Shown here: positions 59,201-64,000 of the stretch, in pieces
Position numbering within the stretch: position 1 is the stretch's first letter
Layout: the number at the start of each line of letters is the position of its first letter
DNA from: Paracyclopina nana
Taxonomy: Eukaryota; Arthropoda; Copepoda; Cyclopoida; Cyclopettidae
Direction: 5' to 3'
NCBI GenBank assembly: GCA_019096065.1
Contig: JAGUCH010000006.1
Location: 2,686,001-2,750,000, forward strand
Length of the DNA stretch: 64,000 nt
Notes under the pieces: generated by a model
Database searches by the model: none
What the model saw: the letters and a program-made list of their open reading frames with translations, nothing else
What the model was told of the DNA's origin: nothing
Position numbers and translations under genes: made by a program

Positions 59201-60536
59201 CGCTCAACCGACCGATGGCGAGCCAGAGTGGCACGCGCTACGAGGATCGGACCATGCAAAGAGGCGCGGCAGGGGGAGGGGCCATTGCTGCCCACATGAA
59301 CAACTCTGTCGACGACTACCTGGTAATAAATTTTAAGCTGTCCGTTTCAGATATTTGAAATTAATAGCATTTTTTGCTTTTAAGACATTATCAATGAATA
59401 ACTTGAATTTTTTACCGTTTCTTGTGAAAAATTAGAATTTTTGACAATATTTTGATTTTAGCTCATTGTAAAGTGAGCTGAAACAGACTGTATAAAGATG
59501 TAAACTTGGAAATTTCGCTGTCTTTATATGTGGACTGAATTAAAGCTGACAGTAATATTTTTTGCAGCCCGAAGAAGTGCAAATGCAGAACATGTCTTTG
59601 TACGCTGGAAATCCGCAGCAGCAAGCAATGTATGCACATCATGGCAATCACATGGTAAGGCCCTTTTGTCATTTTTAAGCTGCGGTGTTATTTGACAGAT
59701 ATATTGTGTACTACACCTCTACAGCCAAATTATGATAATTTTTGGCAAATTGACTCACTCGTTTTTTCTTTTATCTTTTTTCTTCAAATGCTAGCCTGAA
59801 AACAGCTACTAAGAAAAAAAGAGAGCTTAAAAAAGAAACGCGTTCACTTGTCATCGGTGGGTTCTTGCTTTTTACTCTACAATAACTTAATTCTATTGCT
59901 ATATTCGTCGTATTCTTCTAAACTTGATTATTTTGTTGTATACCACTCTTTCATACTTTGCTGCACGTTTCTCTGCATTTTTCTCTTTTGACCAAAGCAC
60001 CAAACGAAAAAATACAACTTTTTAGTAAGCAAACTGTAGACTGAGACTTGAATAGCTTTGCATCTTCAATGCCCTTTTCTTTACATTAATATTCGTCCTC
60101 ATAACCATGTTTTTGATTAACTGTTGTGACTTGTAGGCGCTCGCAATTGATCGAGCCTATCATAATTAACAGTGCATAATATACTCCATCAAGTGTATTT
60201 ACATTCAGAGTATACATAGCCTTTTTGCGTAGCAGAAATATACAAACTTTTTGCATGAGCAAAATCCTTTGATTTTTTGGAATGCCTCTTTTTGGTTGGT
60301 TCAAGTCGAAGAGTCCAGCTGGTGTGAATTTTGCTGTGTGCTTTCAGGTACGACCTGGTGAGCCAGTCTACGCCCAAGTGAATCGGGATAAAAAGAAAAA
60401 CAGTCGCAATGACCAGCAACAGCAGCAAATGATGATGCATTATAGTGATTATAGTGAGCATGCTGATCATTGGCAGCAGCAACCGCAACACATCCACGGC
60501 CCTGCGGCTGCCCCGGCCGGTGACTCCTGGGTTTGA
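53280..60536 (+). CDS. p120/delta-catenin family armadillo protein
   Basis: Twelve coding exons: 53280-53420, 53478-53796, 56635-56838, 56948-57115, 57258-57486, 57546-57699, 57830-57972, 58041-58422, 58528-58780, 58835-59322, 59568-59654, 60348-60536; 918 residues. All junctions are GT-AG and in phase. ATG 53280 is the first in frame. Residues 1-277 form a Pro/Gly/Ser-rich arm ([19 protein letters not shown] near its start). The armadillo region (about 278-770) carries family blocks: [61 protein letters not shown]. The C-terminus DSWV is the PDZ-binding motif also found in vertebrate delta-catenin, ARVCF and p0071. The protein binds the juxtamembrane tail of classical cadherins, stabilises them and modulates Rho GTPases. 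Confidence 0.97.
53421..53477 (+). other. 57-nt in-frame, stop-free intron of p120-catenin
   Basis: GT-AG intron whose length is a multiple of three and which contains no stop. Retention would insert 19 residues ([19 protein letters not shown]) between TTQQ and VTTTTKTF. Removal is favoured because the flanks read as one conserved-looking segment. Confidence 0.55.
53797..56634 (+). other. p120-catenin intron, 2.8 kb
   Basis: Lies between the donor CCAG|GTAAGC at 53796 and the acceptor TTTTCTGCAG at 56634. It contains no supportable exon. A GC-rich patch at 55095-55160 is the only compositional anomaly. No repeat family was recognised. Confidence 0.5.
59795..59812 (+). CDS. Possible alternative terminal exon of p120-catenin (PENSY stop)
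   Basis: A strong pyrimidine tract and TAG acceptor end at 59794. In the phase required after exon 59568-59654 the sequence reads five codons, PENSY, and TAA. Use of this exon would replace the DSWV tail and remove the PDZ-binding motif. Very short, so chance is likely enough. Confidence 0.25.
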   Translation, partial: PENSY

Positions 60537-60979
60537 AGACACTTTTAAAAGCTTCCTTTTGTGCATGAGCAACTGAGTGATTTGCACTTTTGAGCGACGA
60601 GAAAAATCAGCCCGCGCATTCTTCCCACCATCAACAACATTATTCAAGATCTTATATAATTTTGCGTCGATGTCTATTGTTTTTCTTCTACTCTATGATC
60701 CGAAACCACAGAAGTCTCTATGTCCTGCTAGTAAGCTATAAGGAACTTTTATATATTTCCGTGTGAGGTGACATTTTGGCAATATCATAACTACATTATT
60801 GTTATTCGACAGATTTTGCTCAGGTAAACAATATCTAGAGAGAACTGTTCCTCCAACTTCTAAAGCACAGCAGCAACTTTTCGCCAATATTCCAAGCAGA
60901 AAAGTTGAGGTGCACTCGTTCTTATTGAGTTCTATTTGCCGATGAAGACACGTTATATGCTAAGCAAAAAAAAAACGAT

Positions 60980-60985
60980 AATAAA
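60980..60985 (+). terminator. Polyadenylation signal of p120-catenin
   Basis: AATAAA, about 445 nt after the DSWV stop, following a poly-A run. Confidence 0.45.
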
Positions 60986-61025
60986 TCGATAAATCTGAGC
61001 TATTTCTCGTATCGAAGATTAGTCA

Positions 61026-61031
61026 TTTATT
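61026..61031 (-). terminator. Polyadenylation signal of the helicase gene
   Basis: AATAAA on the minus strand, about 90 nt after the helicase stop codon. Confidence 0.5.
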
Positions 61032-61121
61032 CACCTAAAAATAAGTTAGATATTCAGTACTCGTTTCATTTTCGCAAAATGCTGGCGCATTATTCACAGA
61101 ACTTTGTTGATACAAGCTCAG

Positions 61122-63764
61122 TCAGTCAAAGTTGGAGTCTTCAATGAAACGGACCACGTCTTCAACAAAATCATCAGTTGTTGCTGCTTTGCCCGTTAAA
61201 ACTTGGTCAACATAGCTGACAATTTTCTCGCGGAATTCCGGAATGGCCCCATAGTGAGCCGAAGCATATCTTGGAGGAAGAAACAGGTCAGCCAAGTGCT
61301 TATTTAGGAATGTGCAATCATGGATTTGTACAGTTCCTTTGGGGCTTCCCCTCGCATGAAAATATGCTGCATATGACGCAAACATGTCCATACTGGCAGA
61401 TTCATTCACTGACTTTTTGCTAATGTACAGCCTTTGGTTGCCAATGTTCACAAACAAGAATCGGCCTCTCCTGTCACTTTCAAGAGGATTCACTTGGGGG
61501 TAAAGACCACATGCAATAATCCCTTTGACTAGCCCCATGGACTCGGAGTGATTGTTATAAAAAGCCAGACTTTGGCCATCAGAAATGAGCTTGGATTGCT
61601 TTAGCTTGGCCAAAAGCTGCTTTTTGATCTTGTAAACAGTATCGAGGACTCCAGCATTCAATCCATTTTGGGCGCAGAATTTAGTAGACTTTCCAGCATA
61701 CCAAGCTGTTTCCCACTCCTTCATCATATTGGCAAGCATCAAATGATCCGATTTTTCACCTTTGGCAAATTTTGACTTGATCATATCTAGTTGCGTTCGA
61801 TTCAGTTTGCTTTTCCCAATCACAAAAGGATCCTTTTCGCCCAAGACACTCGCAATGGCCAGGATTGGATCCAGGCACTTGAAGATGACTCCCAAAATGA
61901 GCATTTTGCTCAAGAGCGGATGCAAAGGAATATCTGTCATTTTTCGGCCCAGCGGAGTGAGACTTCTTTGATCACGGTCCAAAGCTTGGATGGTAATGAG
62001 CAAATCAATGGCATTGTCCACAACGTCTTCATCTGGAGGCTCAATCATTTGGGTAAGAAAAGTTTTTACGTCAATGGGCAAGCCCAATGACAAGACATTC
62101 AACACGACTTCTTCCAGTTGAAGACGTTTGATTTCCGGAACAACATACTCGCTCAAAGTTTCATATTGCTCTCTGGAGAAAAAATGCCAGCATTTCCCTT
62201 CTCTCACTCTTCCAGCCCGACCTGCACGTTGCAAAGCACTGGATTTGCAGATCCATTCCAAAGTCAAATTTGAGACCTTGTACAATACATTGTACTTCAT
62301 CACGTTGATCCGTCCCGAGTCAACTACGTACACCACATCATCAATCGTGATTGATGTCTCTGCCAAGTTGGTGCTCAGAATCACCTTTCTTTTGCCCTTT
62401 TCAGCTGGTTTCAGAGCCTCCTTTTGCTGGATCGGGTCAACCTAAGAAGCCAAACATTTTCACGCTGCACAGTATTTAAAAAAGGTTGGTTATGCATTAG
62501 AGAAGCTTTAAAAGAACAGTTTTCATAGTGCTAATTGGAGTAGCTTTTCTATTTCTAAAGCTATTGTACCTGAGAATGTAACGTGTGGATGACAGCATCA
62601 TCACCAAGCCAGTGGGGATTTTTATCTTCAACACTGAGGCTGTATTCCAGCTCTGAAATGCGTTCCCAACCTGGAAGGAAGACAAGGATGGCTCCGGAGT
62701 CGATGTCATACTTGTTATGAATATGATGGATAAGCTTGGCCATATGTCTAACATCTAACTCCTTGGCACAGTCCACGCTGGAGACAACATAATCGTGGCC
62801 AAGACCAAAGATGTCCCTGCTGAAGTCATCCAGGTAATACTCTTCTATCAAATGAGTCCTTCCTTCCACTTCAATGACAGGACATTCATCCATATACCCA
62901 GAGAACATTTGGACGTCTAAGCTAGCTGACATGATGATGATCTTGAGCTTGGACTTGTTGAGGATGATCTTGAGGACACAGAGGAGCACATCAGTCCAAA
63001 GGTCCCTCTCATGGACCTCATCAAGTACAACATGCGAAAATTCCTCAAGGTCTGGATCATACCTTAGCAGCTGCTGAAGGATTCCCGGAGTGCAAACAGT
63101 GATCGCACCAACGCTTCGTGGCCTCTCCGACTCAAACCTAACTTCATAGCCAACTGATCTTTCCTGGGGTTAGATAAAAAATGCATCAAATCTGTGTAAA
63201 AGCAGCTTTGCACGTAAAAATGTACCATTTGTGGAGTGAGCTTAATCACTTGCCCTCTTTCCTCACTGATGCGACATGCCACAGATATAGCAGCGATTCT
63301 CCGTGGCTGAATTACCAGGATATTGGTCGTTGATCCCTGGGCGTTTTGCAGGCAATCTTCCAAGATGTATTGGGGAACTTGAGTAGTCTTGCCACTTCCA
63401 GTCTCACCTTTGACCAAGACGCACTGGTTAAGACGTATTGCTTGAATAATGTCATCACGACGCTCAAAAATGGACAGAGCCTGCCTAACTTTAAAAAAAT
63501 GATCCGGACTCTCGCGTCGTAACTCCTCTTTCTTCAAAATCAAGTCTACCCGATCATTTTGGCTCAATAACTTTTTTCCCTCCATGATTTGCTGATGAAG
63601 GTCTCCCCGTCTCTGACAGGAAAGGCCAACTAGCTGCTTGTCAATCTTAAATAATCTTAAATATACTTTTAACACAGCTGCACAGCTGCAGAATTAAATA
63701 ACCATGATAACTCGCGAATACTAACCTTTAGATAAGCTTCAATAAACTCTACGAAATTACTCAT
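61122..63764 (-). CDS. DEVH-box RNA helicase, DHX36/YTHDC2-like
   Basis: Four exons (63764-63726, 63645-63226, 63163-62570, 62441-61122) encode 790 residues; all GT-AG and phase 0. The ATG at 63764 gives a 13-codon first exon (MSNFVEFIEAYLK). Helicase motifs: I GETGSGKTT (93-101), Ia QPRRIAAISVA, II DEVHERD (201-207), III SAS (232-234, instead of the usual SAT), V STNLAETSITIDD, VI QRAGRAGR (422-429). Winged-helix, ratchet and OB-fold regions follow. By eye the core resembles DHX36 and YTHDC2, but there is no long glycine-rich N-terminus, R3H, ankyrin or YTH domain. It probably unwinds or remodels RNA, possibly G-quadruplexes; the orthologue is not settled. Confidence 0.92.
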
Positions 63765-64000
63765 CTATTGATCGTGCTAAAAGGCTACGTGTTGTAGCTG
63801 CACAGTAAAAGTTGCATTCATGCGCAAGATAAGGCCTATTGAAAAGTCGAATGGTTTTATCATACTGAGTTTGTAAGAAGCAATCCCCGTATTGTGAAAT
63901 ATTTTTGAAGTCGTTTGTCTGCTAAAGTAATATGAGAGCCTTTGATTTCTGGTGCAAGTGGGGCAAATCTTAATTTTTTCGAAGCAATCGTTAAAGATGA

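Larger units (their letters stand above)
60537..61121. other. Convergent 3' regions of p120-catenin and the helicase
   Basis: 585 nt between two stop codons facing each other; it holds both 3' UTRs. Opposite-strand polyadenylation signals lie only about 40 nt apart (60980 plus, 61026 minus). No coding region was seen. Confidence 0.55.

Noticed and set aside
59330-59500. Second inverted-repeat element in a p120-catenin intron
   Set aside because: Only about 10 of 14 terminal bases pair and no inner arm similarity was seen; kept only as a possible relative of the element at 728-1118.
63646-63675. Helicase start at 63675
   Set aside because: That codon is GTG, and the segment up to 63646 fits an intron end (TTTAAG acceptor) joining the ATG exon at 63764.

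Overview
The window looks like nuclear DNA from an arthropod, most likely a crustacean. Genes carry GT-AG introns, many only about 50-60 nt long. The giant cadherin's cytoplasmic tail resembles Drosophila Fat rather than vertebrate FAT proteins (remembered, not searched). Nothing bacterial, organellar or viral was seen. All exon joins below were worked out by hand from open frames, splice-site motifs and phase.

Layout, left to right. 1-1889 (-): 5' part of a PARN/PNLDC1-type DEDD exonuclease, with a fold-back element in one intron. 2190-3892 (-): monoamine-oxidase-like flavoprotein. 4951-17906 (-): an SR-protein kinase (SRPK) whose N-terminal exons lie about 10 kb upstream of the kinase exons; that intron holds up to four further candidate first exons, and an open frame continues past the stop codon. 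18614-20227 (+): RRP15 and acyl-protein thioesterase, 48 nt apart. 20250-21296 (-): unrecognised 348-residue protein. 21442-23427 (-): secreted serpin. 23930-25051 (+): orphan seven-helix membrane protein. 25052-29442: gene-poor, with one possible orphan signal-peptide exon. 29443-30448 (+): secreted VWA protein. 30542-31098 (+): small RING-H2 protein. 31143-45280 (-): Fat-type protocadherin of 4638 residues in five exons. 45281-53150: long non-coding stretch, probably promoters plus the first intron of the next gene. 53280-60536 (+): p120/delta-catenin ending in a PDZ-binding DSWV. 61122-63764 (-): DEVH-box RNA helicase.

Functional links are loose, as usual in an animal genome. Fat (planar polarity and growth control) and p120-catenin (classical-cadherin adhesion) are neighbours with divergent 5' ends. 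SRPK, RRP15, the PARN-like nuclease and the helicase all belong to RNA metabolism. The most interesting signals are the SRPK first exons and C-terminal extension, a 30-nt intron in fat, the operon-like RRP15/thioesterase junction, and the tightly packed 29.4-31.2 kb cluster.
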